From a bacterium (lineage in GTDB: Bacteria > Bacillota > Bacilli > Lactobacillales > Streptococcaceae): 64,000 bases of DNA. Positions 20,020-29,600 of the stretch are shown here, one piece after another (position 1 is the first letter of the stretch; each line of letters opens with the position of its first letter). Position numbers and translations under genes: made by a program. The stretch covers positions 124,001-188,000 of the forward strand of contig CAJNCJ010000001.1 in the NCBI GenBank assembly GCA_905221235.1, read 5' to 3'. The notes beneath the pieces are model-generated. The model did no database searches, had not been told where the DNA came from, and saw only the letters and a list, made by a program, of their open reading frames with translations.

Positions 20020-20525
20020 TAGACTTCCTTTCTCTTACGGTATTGGATGGTAAAATCATAAGGATTCTTCTCATCTTTGGTATAAGATTTGCTTGAAACC
20101 GTCTCAAAAAGAGACAAGTCAAACTCTTCAGGGAAATAGGTATCTCCTTCCACCCGAGCATGAATGTGAGTCACAATCACTTCGTCAAGGTAGGGTTCAA
20201 AAGCTTGAAAAATTTGCTTTCCACCTAAAATATAAAGATTCTTATCTTGAGCCTGATACCAGTCCAAGACAGACTGAACATCATAAAAAGTAGCAACTCC
20301 ATCTATCTTTTCTTCTAGGTTACGTGTCAAAATCAAGGTCTCCCGTTTTGGAAGCAAGCGACGCCCCATCCCATCAAAGGTCACGCGCCCCATCAAGATA
20401 GCATGATTCAGAGTTGTTTCTTTGAAGTGTTGCAATTCTGCTGGCAAATACCAAGGCAGACGATTGTCCTTACCAATCACACCCTCTTCATCCTGGGCCC
20501 AAATAGCTACGATTTTCTTAGTCAT
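20019..20525 (-). CDS. dfrA: Dihydrofolate reductase, trimethoprim-resistance type allele
   Basis: A 168-residue dihydrofolate reductase, NADPH-dependent, supplying tetrahydrofolate. [14 protein letters not shown] at the N-terminus and YILGGKQIF before the nucleotide site are typical. Residue 100 is Leu, where trimethoprim-sensitive pneumococci have Ile. Asp20, Tyr26, Ala92, Phe135, Ser147 and Thr149 also match residues I remember from resistant mosaic alleles. The resistance phenotype is inferred and not shown. The gene is chromosomal, not on a mobile cassette, and is followed by the coupled small membrane protein and clpX. Confidence 0.95.
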   Translation of the reverse strand: MTKKIVAIWAQDEEGVIGKDNRLPWYLPAELQHFKETTLNHAILMGRVTFDGMGRRLLPKRETLILTRNLEEKIDGVATFYDVQSVLDWYQAQDKNLYILGGKQIFQAFEPYLDEVIVTHIHARVEGDTYFPEEFDLSLFETVSSKSYTKDEKNPYDFTIQYRKRKEV

Positions 20526-20608
20526 GCTTCCATCCTTTTCACTGATAGTACTATTTTATCAAAAAACTCAAAAAAAGACTGGTTTGGGATAGCTTACAAG
20601 ATAGAAAA

Positions 20609-20634
20609 AATCTGTAAGAAATTTCTTACAGATT
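20609..20634 (-). terminator. Intrinsic terminator of dpr
   Basis: Perfect palindrome with arms AATCTGTAAGAAA/TTTCTTACAGATT and a TTTTTTCT tail on the minus strand, about 20 bases after the dpr stop. Confidence 0.85.
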
Positions 20635-20654
20635 TATCTATGTTGCCTTATTTC

Positions 20655-21173
20655 TTACAAACCAGGTGCTTGTCCAAGTTCTGCTGCAAGCATCCAGATT
20701 GTTTTATCCGTTTCAGTCTTAGCATCTGTAAAGATACCGTTTGTTACATCGTCACCTTCTTCATCAGTGACATCCAAACCTTTTTGGAAGAGTTCTGACA
20801 AGTAACGGTAGATAGCAAGGACACGTTCCAAGCTTTCTTCAACATTACGGTATTCACCAGCTTCTTCTTCGATTTCACTATTTTGAAGGAATTCTGTCAA
20901 TGTAGAGAATGGGCTTCCACCAAGTGTAATCAAGCGTTCGCTGATTTCATCCAATTGACCGTCAAGAGATTCCATGTACTCATCCATTTTTGGATGCCAT
21001 ACAAGGAAACCACGACCACGCATGTACCAGTGTACTTGGTGCAATGCCACATGGGCTACATACAAATCAGCAACAGCTTGGTTCAAGACTTCCTTTGTTT
21101 TTGCCAATGCTACTGGCGCTACTTTTGTCAATGATGTTACATCTTTTACTGCTTCTTTTTTCAATTCTACCAT
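20655..21173 (-). CDS. dpr: Dps-like peroxide resistance ferritin
   Basis: A 172-residue Dps/Dpr protein that forms a 12-subunit shell, oxidises and stores Fe2+ with peroxide, and so blocks Fenton damage. The inter-subunit ferroxidase site is visible as HQVHWYMRG and, about 15 residues on, [13 protein letters not shown]. Streptococci make much hydrogen peroxide and lack catalase, so this is their main iron-peroxide protection. It is a single-gene unit with its own promoter, which carries a perfect dyad, and its own terminator. Confidence 0.95.
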   Translation of the reverse strand: MVELKKEAVKDVTSLTKVAPVALAKTKEVLNQAVADLYVAHVALHQVHWYMRGRGFLVWHPKMDEYMESLDGQLDEISERLITLGGSPFSTLTEFLQNSEIEEEAGEYRNVEESLERVLAIYRYLSELFQKGLDVTDEEGDDVTNGIFTDAKTETDKTIWMLAAELGQAPGL

Positions 21174-21223
21174 TTTATTTTACCTCATTCATTATTATTT
21201 GTAACCACTTCTTAATGATTACT

Positions 21224-21257
21224 ACCTTAGTATACTACTAAGGTAAACCAATAGCAA
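21224..21257 (-). promoter_or_regulatory. dpr promoter with a perfect 9-bp dyad over the -10
   Basis: TTGCTA (21257-21252), a 17-base spacer and TATACT (21234-21229) on the minus strand. A 21-bp inverted repeat, ACCTTAGTA-TAC-TACTAAGGT (21224-21244), covers the -10 and part of the spacer. The placement suggests an operator. The cognate regulator is not evident from the window. Confidence 0.6.
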
Positions 21258-21342
21258 GCCAAATGACTCACATGAGAAAAGTTGCAATAGACTGATAATT
21301 TAAGAATTTTTAGAATGAAACCCAGTCCCCTTACACCTCTCT

Positions 21343-21449
21343 TATACTCAATGAAAATCAAAGAGCAAACTAGGAAACTAGCCGCAGGCTGTACTTGAGT
21401 ACGGCAAGGTGACGTTGACGTGGTTTGAATTTGATTTTCAAAGAGTATT
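21343..21449 (-). repeat. BOX element (boxA-boxC type)
   Basis: Read on the minus strand, the element starts with the boxA end and closes with the boxC end whose reverse complement here begins TATACTCAATGAAAATC. The core TACGGCAAGGTGACGTTGACG closely matches the boxA sequence used in BOX-PCR. It lies between the dpr promoter and the lytC terminator. The rest of the 340-bp gap holds only the promoter and terminator described. Confidence 0.88.
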
Positions 21450-21473
21450 AACTGCGACAAAATAAAGAAAAAA

Positions 21474-21498
21474 GGGATGCAATTTTCTTGCACACTCC
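21474..21498 (-). terminator. Intrinsic terminator of lytC
   Basis: Imperfect hairpin with core arms TGCAA/TTGCA and a TTTTTTCTTT tail on the minus strand, 18 bases after the lytC stop. Confidence 0.65.
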
Positions 21499-21515
21499 TT
21501 TCTCAAACTTATATC

Positions 21516-22997
21516 TTAATACCAAACGCTGACGTCAACACGACCACGAATTCCTTTTAAGTATTCAGATGAAGTATATTGCCAACCCTTTTCTCCTGAA
21601 TAATGAGGATTATTCCAATCAAGTGCATCCGTATAGGCTGCAACCCAGTTGACATGTTGTAAAATATCTGGATGATTTAAACGAGTTTGCAAAAGTTGAC
21701 GGTAGCTATAAACATTCACATTTTGATAACCAGCCTGTTTCATTGTTACCATATATTTGTTGATAATCTTGACCCAGGTTCCAGTATCACTTGGAGCTCT
21801 CTTGGTCTTATTGCCATATTCCCAGTTCTCAACATCGTAGTAGATAGGGTAAGACAAGTTCATCTTGTATTTTTTCAAGAGTTCAATGGTCTGATTAGCA
21901 TCATTCTCAGCATCAGTCTCATTTTCAGCATAAGTATAGAGATAAACACCGTAAGGAATTCCAAGACGGTTTAACTCCTTAATATTATGAGCCAATTCCT
22001 TGTCCTCAGTTCCACTATAGCCCAAACGAACAATGACTCCATCAACGCCATTATCATCGATGACCTTTTTCCAATCACTGATCCGACCATTGTGCTCACT
22101 GACATCGATGACCTTTTTAACTTGATCAGTCCCAACTTGTTCTTCACGATGGTTAAAGAAATAACGTCTGCCATTTCGGTGAACCCAGCCAACATTCAAG
22201 TCTTTCTTTTCTTTTAACTCACCCGAGTCAGAAAAAATATAGCGAGCATCATCCATGACTAATTCACCAGTAGCCATAGCACCACTTCCTGTCAAATAGT
22301 AGTTACCCTGCCACTCATCTTTGGCCATGTAACCCCACTTCTTGAAATAGTACCACTTGCCGTCTACCTTTTGCCACTCTTGATTTGCATAAGAACCATC
22401 AGACTTGAGATAGAAGTAAGATGAATAGGCTGGATCATAAAGCCATTCATTTTGCATCATAGCACCTTGACCATTTAGGAAATAACTTCCCTGCCATTGA
22501 CTTTTAGCTAAATAGCCCCATTTTTTAAAATAGTACCATTTACCCCCAACAGAATGCCATTCCTGGTTAGCATAAGAACCATCAGACTTCAGGTAAAACC
22601 AATTCCTATAGGCGTTATCATAAACCCATTCATTCTTAGCCATATAACCACCTGATTTTAGGTAGTAATTTCCCTGCCACTCATTTTGAGCATAACGACC
22701 GTCTGACTTAATATAAAACCAAGCCTTATAGTAGTTATCAAAAATCCACTCATTCTTTGCTTTGGATCCATCAGCCTTTACATAATAATCCCCCTCCCAG
22801 TGGGCAGAAGCAGTGGTCTTTACACCTGCACTCGTTTGAGTTTTATTAGAAGACTGATTTTGCTCTGAACTACTTGAAACTGTCCTTGTATCCTGCGAAG
22901 TTTTTGCTACTTCAGTTTCATTTGCAGCGACATGGCTAGTTGCCAAGCCTAGTAAGCAGATACTTGCTAATCCAATTTTTCCAATCTTTGTTTTCAA
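21516..22997 (-). CDS. lytC: LytC choline-binding lysozyme (GH25)
   Basis: A 493-residue secreted lysozyme that cleaves the MurNAc-GlcNAc bond of the organism's own wall and is held there by choline residues. Order: signal peptide to about residue 25 (ending VAAN), a Ser/Thr linker, about eleven choline-binding repeats with the W-Y/F-aromatic pattern (residues about 60-280), then a GH25 catalytic domain with VIDVSEHNG and YYDVENWE holding the acidic catalytic residues. I start at TTG 22997, because AGGAGAGG precedes it and the upstream in-frame ATG lies inside the tpiA terminator. No separate promoter is obvious, so read-through from tpiA is possible. Confidence 0.93.
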   Translation of the reverse strand: MKTKIGKIGLASICLLGLATSHVAANETEVAKTSQDTRTVSSSSEQNQSSNKTQTSAGVKTTASAHWEGDYYVKADGSKAKNEWIFDNYYKAWFYIKSDGRYAQNEWQGNYYLKSGGYMAKNEWVYDNAYRNWFYLKSDGSYANQEWHSVGGKWYYFKKWGYLAKSQWQGSYFLNGQGAMMQNEWLYDPAYSSYFYLKSDGSYANQEWQKVDGKWYYFKKWGYMAKDEWQGNYYLTGSGAMATGELVMDDARYIFSDSGELKEKKDLNVGWVHRNGRRYFFNHREEQVGTDQVKKVIDVSEHNGRISDWKKVIDDNGVDGVIVRLGYSGTEDKELAHNIKELNRLGIPYGVYLYTYAENETDAENDANQTIELLKKYKMNLSYPIYYDVENWEYGNKTKRAPSDTGTWVKIINKYMVTMKQAGYQNVNVYSYRQLLQTRLNHPDILQHVNWVAAYTDALDWNNPHYSGEKGWQYTSSEYLKGIRGRVDVSVWY

Positions 22998-23019
22998 TCT
23001 TTCCTCTCCTATAAAAAAT

Positions 23020-23044
23020 GGAACAGACATCTGAATGCTGTTCC
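23020..23044 (-). terminator. Intrinsic terminator of tpiA
   Basis: Perfect 7-bp arms GGAACAG/CTGTTCC with an 11-base loop and an ATTTTTTA tail on the minus strand, between tpiA and lytC. Confidence 0.82.
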
Positions 23045-23063
23045 ACCTAGCTTTTGCTACTGA

Positions 23064-23822
23064 TTATTTTACAAAGTCAAGCAAAGCCAAGAAGCTTTCT
23101 GCTTCAAGTGACGCACCACCTACAAGGGCACCGTCAACGTCTGGGCAAGCCATGTATGAAGCAACGTTTTCAGGTTTAACAGAACCACCGTATTGAACAC
23201 GAACTTTGTCCGCAACTTCTTGACCAAAGTCAGCAGCTACAACGTCACGAACAACTTTACACATTTTTTGTGCATCGTCTTGTGAAGCTGATTTACCAGT
23301 ACCGATAGCCCAGATTGGCTCGTAAGCGATAACTGATGCAGCAACTTGTTCAGCAGTCAATCCAGCCAATGCAGCAGATACTTGAGCACCTACGAATTCA
23401 GCAGCTTTACCAGCTTCATAAGTTTCAAGTGATTCACCACAACAGATGATTGGAAGCATGCCGTTTGCAAAGATTGCTTTTGCTTTTTTGTTGATATCTT
23501 CGTCAGTTTCATGGAAGTAGTCACGGCGTTCTGAGTGACCGATAACAACGTAGTCAGTACCAATTTCTTTCAAAACTTGTGGGCTAGTTTCACCAGTGAA
23601 AGCACCTGCATTTTCAAAGTAGCAGTTTTGAGCAGCAACTTTAAGGTTTGAACCTTTTGCAGCAGCAAGGACAGTTGTCAAATCAAGAGCTGGAGCAGCG
23701 ATACCTGCTTCAACAAGATCTGATGAAGGAAGTTTTGACGCAACTGCTTCAACGAATGCTTTAGCTTCTTCTGGATTTTTGTTCATTTTCCAGTTACCAG
23801 CGATAAATGGTTTACGTGACAT
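23064..23822 (-). CDS. tpiA: Triosephosphate isomerase
   Basis: A 252-residue glycolytic enzyme that interconverts glyceraldehyde-3-phosphate and dihydroxyacetone phosphate. AGNWKMN holds the catalytic Lys, IGHSERR the catalytic His, and [11 protein letters not shown] the catalytic Glu and flexible loop. I start at ATG 23822 ([11 protein letters not shown]), which has GAGG about 9 bases upstream. A short in-frame extension upstream is not needed. It is a single-gene unit with its own terminator. Confidence 0.97.
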   Translation of the reverse strand: MSRKPFIAGNWKMNKNPEEAKAFVEAVASKLPSSDLVEAGIAAPALDLTTVLAAAKGSNLKVAAQNCYFENAGAFTGETSPQVLKEIGTDYVVIGHSERRDYFHETDEDINKKAKAIFANGMLPIICCGESLETYEAGKAAEFVGAQVSAALAGLTAEQVAASVIAYEPIWAIGTGKSASQDDAQKMCKVVRDVVAADFGQEVADKVRVQYGGSVKPENVASYMACPDVDGALVGGASLEAESFLALLDFVK

Positions 23823-23919
23823 TTCACATACCTCTTTTTTCAATTTATTTTCTACTTATTTTATCACAATTATACACAGCTTGCAAATCTTACTCGGATT
23901 TCAATCCTGCTTACATGGA

Positions 23920-24597
23920 TTAATCCTTCCAGAGATCCATGGCATTTCTGAAATCTGCAGATACCTGTGTCAACTGAGGATTGCTGACTTCTCTCTCTGC
24001 CCTCTTAGCCTCGATTTGAGCCACACTCTTGATTCCTTCATGGCGCCAATTTCTCAAAATGGCCTGGATGTACTTCCAGTTTGGTTTTCCGTTCAAAACA
24101 GCTTCACGAAGAGCTTCCTTAATCAAGTCAGCACTGGTTCCATCTTCTTTTAGTGTCTTAGTCAAATCTTCAATCTCAAAAGGCGTCAACAAGCGACCCA
24201 ACTCCTGTTGGAAGGTTTCTACCAAATCCTTGAGCTGGTTTTGAGGTGTCAACTGGTCTGAACTCGAAGTAGGAGCTCCAAGCAAGTTATCCAAACGTTC
24301 CAAAGCCAAACTAGCATCAAAGAGCAATTCAATTTCGCCATTTAATTCGATAGTACGATACTGGAGCAGTCCCCTTTCCGTCAGATTGGAAATGGCTTGG
24401 TTGACATCTGAAATTTCCTTGTCAATCCTTTCAGCAATCTGACTTGGAGACATTTCTTCCAAGCCTGTCGTATTTTGCAAATAGAAAAATTGCCAGACCA
24501 GAAAATCGTCGCTAGAAGGAAAGAGTTCCTTAAAATGCAAGAGCAGGGCACTCGGTAAAACCAAGTTCCCTGATTTAAAAGCGCCTAAATATGTCAT
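23920..24597 (-). CDS. DnaD-domain protein
   Basis: A 225-residue protein with a winged-helix N-terminal half (residues about 10-110) and a C-terminal DnaD/DnaB-like helical domain (residues about 135-205), including the conserved WKYIQAILRNW. DnaD proteins help load the replicative helicase at origins and stalled forks. The gene follows metA by 8 bases and probably depends on the metA transcript. No terminator is evident before tpiA. Confidence 0.88.
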   Translation of the reverse strand: MTYLGAFKSGNLVLPSALLLHFKELFPSSDDFLVWQFFYLQNTTGLEEMSPSQIAERIDKEISDVNQAISNLTERGLLQYRTIELNGEIELLFDASLALERLDNLLGAPTSSSDQLTPQNQLKDLVETFQQELGRLLTPFEIEDLTKTLKEDGTSADLIKEALREAVLNGKPNWKYIQAILRNWRHEGIKSVAQIEAKRAEREVSNPQLTQVSADFRNAMDLWKD

Positions 24598-24605
24598 AAT
24601 TCCTC

Positions 24606-25550
24606 TTATAAATACCCAAATGCAGATGCATCATCTTCTATTTTTCTCCAGTCAAAAGGGGTTTCCTGATAGACTGCATAGTTCACCCAGTTACTGAAAA
24701 AGAGGGCTGCTGATGAAGACCAACAAAGACAAGGTGTCTGGTTGACATCATCATCCTTAAAGTAATTTTCTGGAATATGTGGATCTAAACCTGCGTCACG
24801 ATCCCTAAAATACTCTTTTGCCAAGGTATCACGATCATATTCCAAATGCCCAAAACTATAAATTTCTCGCAAATCACGACTGGCCAAAATCGAAACCCCA
24901 ACCTGAGGACCCTCTGATAAAATCTCGAGATTAGTTTTGTTTAAGACCTCTTCCTTAGAAATCTCCGTGTGCCGTGAATGAGGGGAAACGTAGCTATCAT
25001 CAAAGCCTCTAAAAAGAAGGTGACCCTCTTTTAGGGTGTCTTGAGGATAAATACCTGATAGCTTACTGTCCATCTGGTATTTTTCCACTCCATAGCGCAG
25101 ATAAAGACCAGCCTGAGCACCCCAACAGATATGAAGGGTCGAATATACATGGGTCTTGGACCACTCAAGCACCTGACTGAATTCCTCCCAATAGTCCACT
25201 TCCTCAAATGGTAAATGCTCAATCGGAGCCCCTGTGATAATCATCCCATCAAAATACTCGTCCTTGACTTCAGGAAAAGTTTTATAAAAGGTCTCCATGT
25301 GCTCTGCACGAGTCGTCTTGGAACGGTGGCTCTCCATATAGAGAAAGTCTATGTCCAATTGCAAAGGAGTATTTGCTAAATGCCGTAACAACTGGGTCTC
25401 TGTGACCACTTTTTTGGGCATTAGGTTTAAAATCAAAATTTTCAAGGGACGGATATCTTGGTGGGCCGCACGTTGATCATCCATGACAAAGATATTCTCT
25501 GTCCGTAAAATCTCAACAGCTGGCAATTTTTTATCAATTCTAATCGGCAT
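24606..25550 (-). CDS. metA: Homoserine O-acetyltransferase (MetA family)
   Basis: A 314-residue enzyme that activates homoserine for methionine synthesis. [11 protein letters not shown] has the catalytic Cys, and the later His and Glu motifs are present. The substrate-selecting position reads GAPIE, with Glu, which in this family goes with acetyl-CoA; succinyl-CoA users such as E. coli have Gly there. Acetylation is therefore inferred. It is transcribed from its own promoter with LysR-type-like repeats and is followed by the dnaD-like gene. Confidence 0.94.
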   Translation of the reverse strand: MPIRIDKKLPAVEILRTENIFVMDDQRAAHQDIRPLKILILNLMPKKVVTETQLLRHLANTPLQLDIDFLYMESHRSKTTRAEHMETFYKTFPEVKDEYFDGMIITGAPIEHLPFEEVDYWEEFSQVLEWSKTHVYSTLHICWGAQAGLYLRYGVEKYQMDSKLSGIYPQDTLKEGHLLFRGFDDSYVSPHSRHTEISKEEVLNKTNLEILSEGPQVGVSILASRDLREIYSFGHLEYDRDTLAKEYFRDRDAGLDPHIPENYFKDDDVNQTPCLCWSSSAALFFSNWVNYAVYQETPFDWRKIEDDASAFGYL

Positions 25551-25625
25551 AACCTTCTCCTAACTGTACTCTTTTAGAAATAATTGAATGTGTTTGAAGT
25601 CAAATCTCAAACACTTAGTCCTTTT

Positions 25626-25682
25626 ATTATACTGCAAGAAGATATAGTTTTCAATTATAGTTTTTCTCTAACTAGCTATAGT
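25626..25682 (-). promoter_or_regulatory. metA promoter with repeated TATAGT motifs (possible MtaR/MetR box)
   Basis: On the minus strand TTGAAA (25654-25649), a 17-base spacer and TATAAT (25631-25626). Upstream and overlapping the -35 lie AACTATA-type repeats (around 25644-25650, 25657-25663 and 25676-25681), spaced about 13-20 bases. The streptococcal LysR-type methionine regulators MtaR/MetR bind TATAGTTT-AAACTATA-like sites at metA. Assignment is by resemblance. Confidence 0.5.
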
Positions 25683-25707
25683 CTATTTTTATATCCTAAT
25701 GTAGAGA

Positions 25708-25729
25708 AAACAGCCCTAGGGACTGTTTT
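25708..25729 (-). terminator. Intrinsic terminator of apt
   Basis: Arms AAACAGTCC/GGGCTGTTT around TAG, with a TTTTCTC tail on the minus strand, 4 bases after the apt stop. Confidence 0.8.
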
Positions 25730-25732
25730 TCA

Positions 25733-26245
25733 TTAATAATGCATGAGAACTTTGTAATCGTAGTCACCGATTTTTTCACGGCCGTTCAATTCATCCAATT
25801 CAACAAGGAAAGCACAACCTGCTACAACACCACCAAGTTTTTCAATCATCTCGATAGTTGCCTTAACAGTTCCACCTGTTGCCAAGAGGTCATCCACGAT
25901 AAGAACTCGTTGACCTGGCTTGATAGCGTCAGCATGCATAGTCAAGGTATCAACACCGTACTCTTTTTCATAGTCAGCAGAAATGACTTCGCGTGGCAAT
26001 TTACCTGGTTTACGAACAGGTGCAAAACCAATTCCCAACTCAAAGGCAACTGGACAGCCCACGATAAAACCACGAGCCTCAGGTCCCACGATCATGTCGA
26101 TTTTCTTGTCAGTAGCATACTGAACGATTTCACGAACAGCGTAGCTATAAGCATTTCCATCAGCCATCAAAGGACTGATATCACGGAAAGTAATCCCTTC
26201 CTTCGGATAATTTTCAATTGTTGCAATGTAATCTTTTAAATTCAT
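25733..26245 (-). CDS. apt: Adenine phosphoribosyltransferase
   Basis: A 170-residue purine-salvage enzyme making AMP from adenine and PRPP. The PRPP motif [13 protein letters not shown] and the GPEARGF motif are typical. It is a single-gene unit with an extended -10 promoter and its own terminator. It marks the end of the first core block; the adhesin lies next, 370 bases away. Confidence 0.96.
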   Translation of the reverse strand: MNLKDYIATIENYPKEGITFRDISPLMADGNAYSYAVREIVQYATDKKIDMIVGPEARGFIVGCPVAFELGIGFAPVRKPGKLPREVISADYEKEYGVDTLTMHADAIKPGQRVLIVDDLLATGGTVKATIEMIEKLGGVVAGCAFLVELDELNGREKIGDYDYKVLMHY

Positions 26246-26277
26246 CTTTTTCTTTCTTTCAAAGTTTTTTACTCTCT

Positions 26278-26283
26278 ATTATA
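26278..26283 (-). promoter_or_regulatory. Extended -10 of apt
   Basis: TGGTATAAT on the minus strand, 33 bases before the apt start. The -35 region is weak. Confidence 0.5.
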
Positions 26284-26330
26284 CCATATTTTCTCCAAAA
26301 GAAGAAAGTATAACCAATATTTCCTAACTG

Positions 26331-26489
26331 ATACTCAATGAAAATCAAAGAGCAAACTTGGAAGTTAGCCGTAGGTTGCTCAAAACAGTGTTTTGAGGTT
26401 GTGGATAGAACTGACGAAGTTAGCTCAAAATACTGTTTTGAGGTTGCAGATGGAAGCTGACGTGGTTTGAAGAGATTCTCGAAGAGTAT
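26331..26489 (-). repeat. BOX element (A-B-C type)
   Basis: ATACTCAATGAAAATCAAAG at one end and GAAGAGATTCTCGAAGAGTAT at the other are the boxC and boxA ends. The middle contains two related segments with CAAAACAGTGTTTTGAGG and CAAAATACTGTTTTGAGG, so the B/C portion is partly duplicated. It lies in the gap between apt and the adhesin terminator. Confidence 0.88.
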
Positions 26490-26538
26490 GATAGCCTGAT
26501 TTCTATGTCCACTCTGTAACCCCGGTAACAACATCAAA

Positions 26539-26569
26539 AAACTGATGAATCATTTCGATTCATCAGTTT
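26539..26569 (-). terminator. Intrinsic terminator of the adhesin gene
   Basis: Perfect 13-bp arms AAACTGATGAATC/GATTCATCAGTTT with a TTTTTTGATG tail on the minus strand, 45 bases after the adhesin stop. Confidence 0.88.
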
Positions 26570-26613
26570 TAAGCAGATATGTCATTGCAAACAAATCATG
26601 TCAATTAGAAAGA

Positions 26614-29600
26614 TTAGTCTTCTTTCTTCTTACGAGCTACAAGACCAAATCCACTCAATACTCCGAGAAGTCCAAGTGCTGCTAGGCTAGCATGGTCTTC
26701 TGTACCAGTATTTGGCAATTCACGCTTACCTTCAGCTTCTTTGATTGCTGTTGGTTGTACTGGTTGTGCTGGAGTAGCCGGTACTTGAGGTTTAGCTGGC
26801 TGTTCAGTCATTGCTGGAGTAGCTGGCTCAACTGGTTGTACTGGTTTTTGAGATTGAATCTTACGGTAAACATTGTGAACATTACCATTAGCATCTGTTT
26901 TTGTACGAACTAATTCATAACCTTCCAATGACTTACCTGGATGTGATCCATTTTCGTCTGGAATAATCAATTCACCATTTTCATCTACATAAGTTGTGAT
27001 GACCTTGTATTCGAATGGTGTTGGAGCCGGTGGCGTGACTTTTTCGTAGACGTGTTCTGTATTTCCATTTGGAAGTTTCTTAGTTTCCACGAAACGGTAA
27101 CCTGGGATATCTTTCTTAGGTTGGTCACCTTCTTCATTTGGTGAAACTGGCTTACCACTTTCATCTACAAATGATGTAGTTGCCTTAACTACTTTACGGT
27201 AAACGTGTGTGACGTTACCATCTTTATCAGTTGTAGTTGTCACAAACTCGTAGCCTGGGATATCTTTCTTAGGTTGGTTACCTTCTTCATTTGGTGAAAC
27301 TGGCTTACCACTTTCATCTACAAATGATGTAGTTGTCTTAACTACTTTACGGTAAACATGAGTTACATTACCATCTTTATCAGTTGTAGTTGTTACAAAC
27401 TCATATCCTGGAATGTCTTTCTTAGGTTGGCTACCTTCTTCATTTGGTGAAACTGGCTTACCACTTTCATCTACGAATGATGTAGTCGTCTTAACTACTT
27501 TACGGTAAACATGAGTTACATTACCATCTTTATCAGTTGTAGTTGTTACAAACTCATATCCTGGGATGTCTTTCTTAGGCTGTTCACCTTCTTCTGTTGG
27601 ATTGCCTGGAATTGCGTTTCCTTCTTTATCCTTAAATGAAGTTGTGACTTTTTCGTAAACGTGTTCTGTATCTCCATTTGGAAGTTTGTTTGTCGTTACG
27701 AATTTGTAGCCCGGGATATCTTTCTTAGGTTGTTCACCTTCTTCATTTGGTGAAACTGGCTTACCACTTTCATCTACAAATGATGTAGTTGTCTTAACTA
27801 CTTTACGGTAAACGTGTGTGACGTTACCATCTTTATCAGTTGTAGTCTTAACAAACTCGTAGCCTGGGATGTCTTTCTTAGGCTGTTCGCCTTCTTCTGT
27901 TGGATTGCCTGGAATCTCGTTTCCTTCCTTATCCTTGAATGAAGTGGTTACTTTTTCGTAAACATGCTCTGTATCTCCATTTGGAAGTTTGTTTGTCGTT
28001 ACGAATTTGTAGCCTGGGATGTCTTTCTTAGGCTGTTCACCTTCTTCTGTTGGATTGCCTGGAATTGCGTTTCCTTCTTTATCCTTGAATGAAGTTGTGA
28101 CTTTTTCGTAAACGTGCTCTGTATCTCCATTTGGAAGTTTGTTTGTCGTTACGAATTTGTAGCCTGGGATATCTTTCTTAGGTTGTTCACCTTCTTCTGT
28201 TGGATTGCCTGGAATTGCGTTTCCTTCTTTATCCTTGAATGAAGTGGTGACTTTTTCGTAAACATGCTCTGTATCTCCATTTGGAAGTTTGTTTGTCGTT
28301 ACGAATTTATAACCTGGGATGTCTTTCTTAGGCTGTTCACCTTCTTCTGTTGGATTGCCTGGAATCTCGTTTCCTTCTTTATCCTTGAATGAAGTTGTGA
28401 CTTTTTCGTAAACGTGTTCTGTATCGCCATTTGGAAGTTTGTTTGTCGTTACGAATTTGTAGCCTGGGATATCTTTCTTAGGTTGTTCACCTTCTTCTTC
28501 TGGGTAACCAGGAATTGTATGTCCTTTCGTATCCATGTACATTGTGATTAATTTTTCATAGACATGTTCTGTGTCCCCATTTGGAAGCGTCTTAGTAGCT
28601 ACAAATTTATAGCCTGGGATATCTTTCTTCGGAGTTGTTCCTTCTTCTGTTGTTGTTCCTGGGATTGGTTTTCCTTCAGAATCAACATGTTTTGTAGTTA
28701 CTTTTTCATAGATATGTTTTGTATTACCTTTTTCATCTTTTTCAGTCTTAACAACTTTATATCCTGAAATTTCTTCTGATGGATTTTCACCATCTTTAGA
28801 TGGAATGAGTTCAGTTTCTTTACCATCTTTTCCTACTACTACAAATTTAGTGTCTGGACGTACAGTTGGTGTATAAGAAGCTTTAATTGTTCTTCCATTC
28901 TTATCTTTACGTACTACTTCTACTGGTGTAGCTGTTCCTACGAAGTTTTCTTCTGGAGTGAACGTTACTTTACCGTCTTTGTCGATTGTGTAAGTTCCTT
29001 GTCCTGGTACTTCTTTAGTAGTTTTGCCGTCTTCAAATGTTGGTGGTACTGTTGTATCCAAATCCCCTTTGAATTCTGGAGTATTTGATTGTGGTGTGTT
29101 TTTAGCACCTTCAGACGTTACATCTTTAGTAGATGTTTTACCTAATACTGTTGGGGTGTAAGTAGCTGTTACTGGTGTTCCGTTTTCGTCAACACGTTTA
29201 ACTGTTACTCCACTTGCTTTACCTACGAAGTCTTTTTCTGGAGTAAACGTTACTTTACCTTCTTTATCGATTGTGTATGTTCCTTCGTTAGGTACTACTA
29301 CTTTACCTTCTTCATCAGCACCTTCAAGAGTTGGAGCTACTTTTTCATCAATTGGTACTACTACTGTTTTACCATTTAGTTTTGTAGTTCCTGCTTTAAA
29401 TACTGGAGTTTCTGATTGTTTCGCACCTTTTTCACCGATAGAAGTTACATCTTTACCTGTTGGTGTTACTGGTAATACTACTGGAGTGTATTGTGCAGTT
29501 ACTGGTGTTCCGTTTTTATCTTCACGTTTAACCGTTACTCCTGTTGCTTGTCCTGTGAATGATTTTTCTGGAGTGAATGTTACTGTTCCATCTTCTGCAA

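Noticed and set aside
26292..26537. Open frame across the apt-adhesin gap
   Set aside because: It reads through a BOX element and has no ribosome site; BOX repeats commonly give such false frames.
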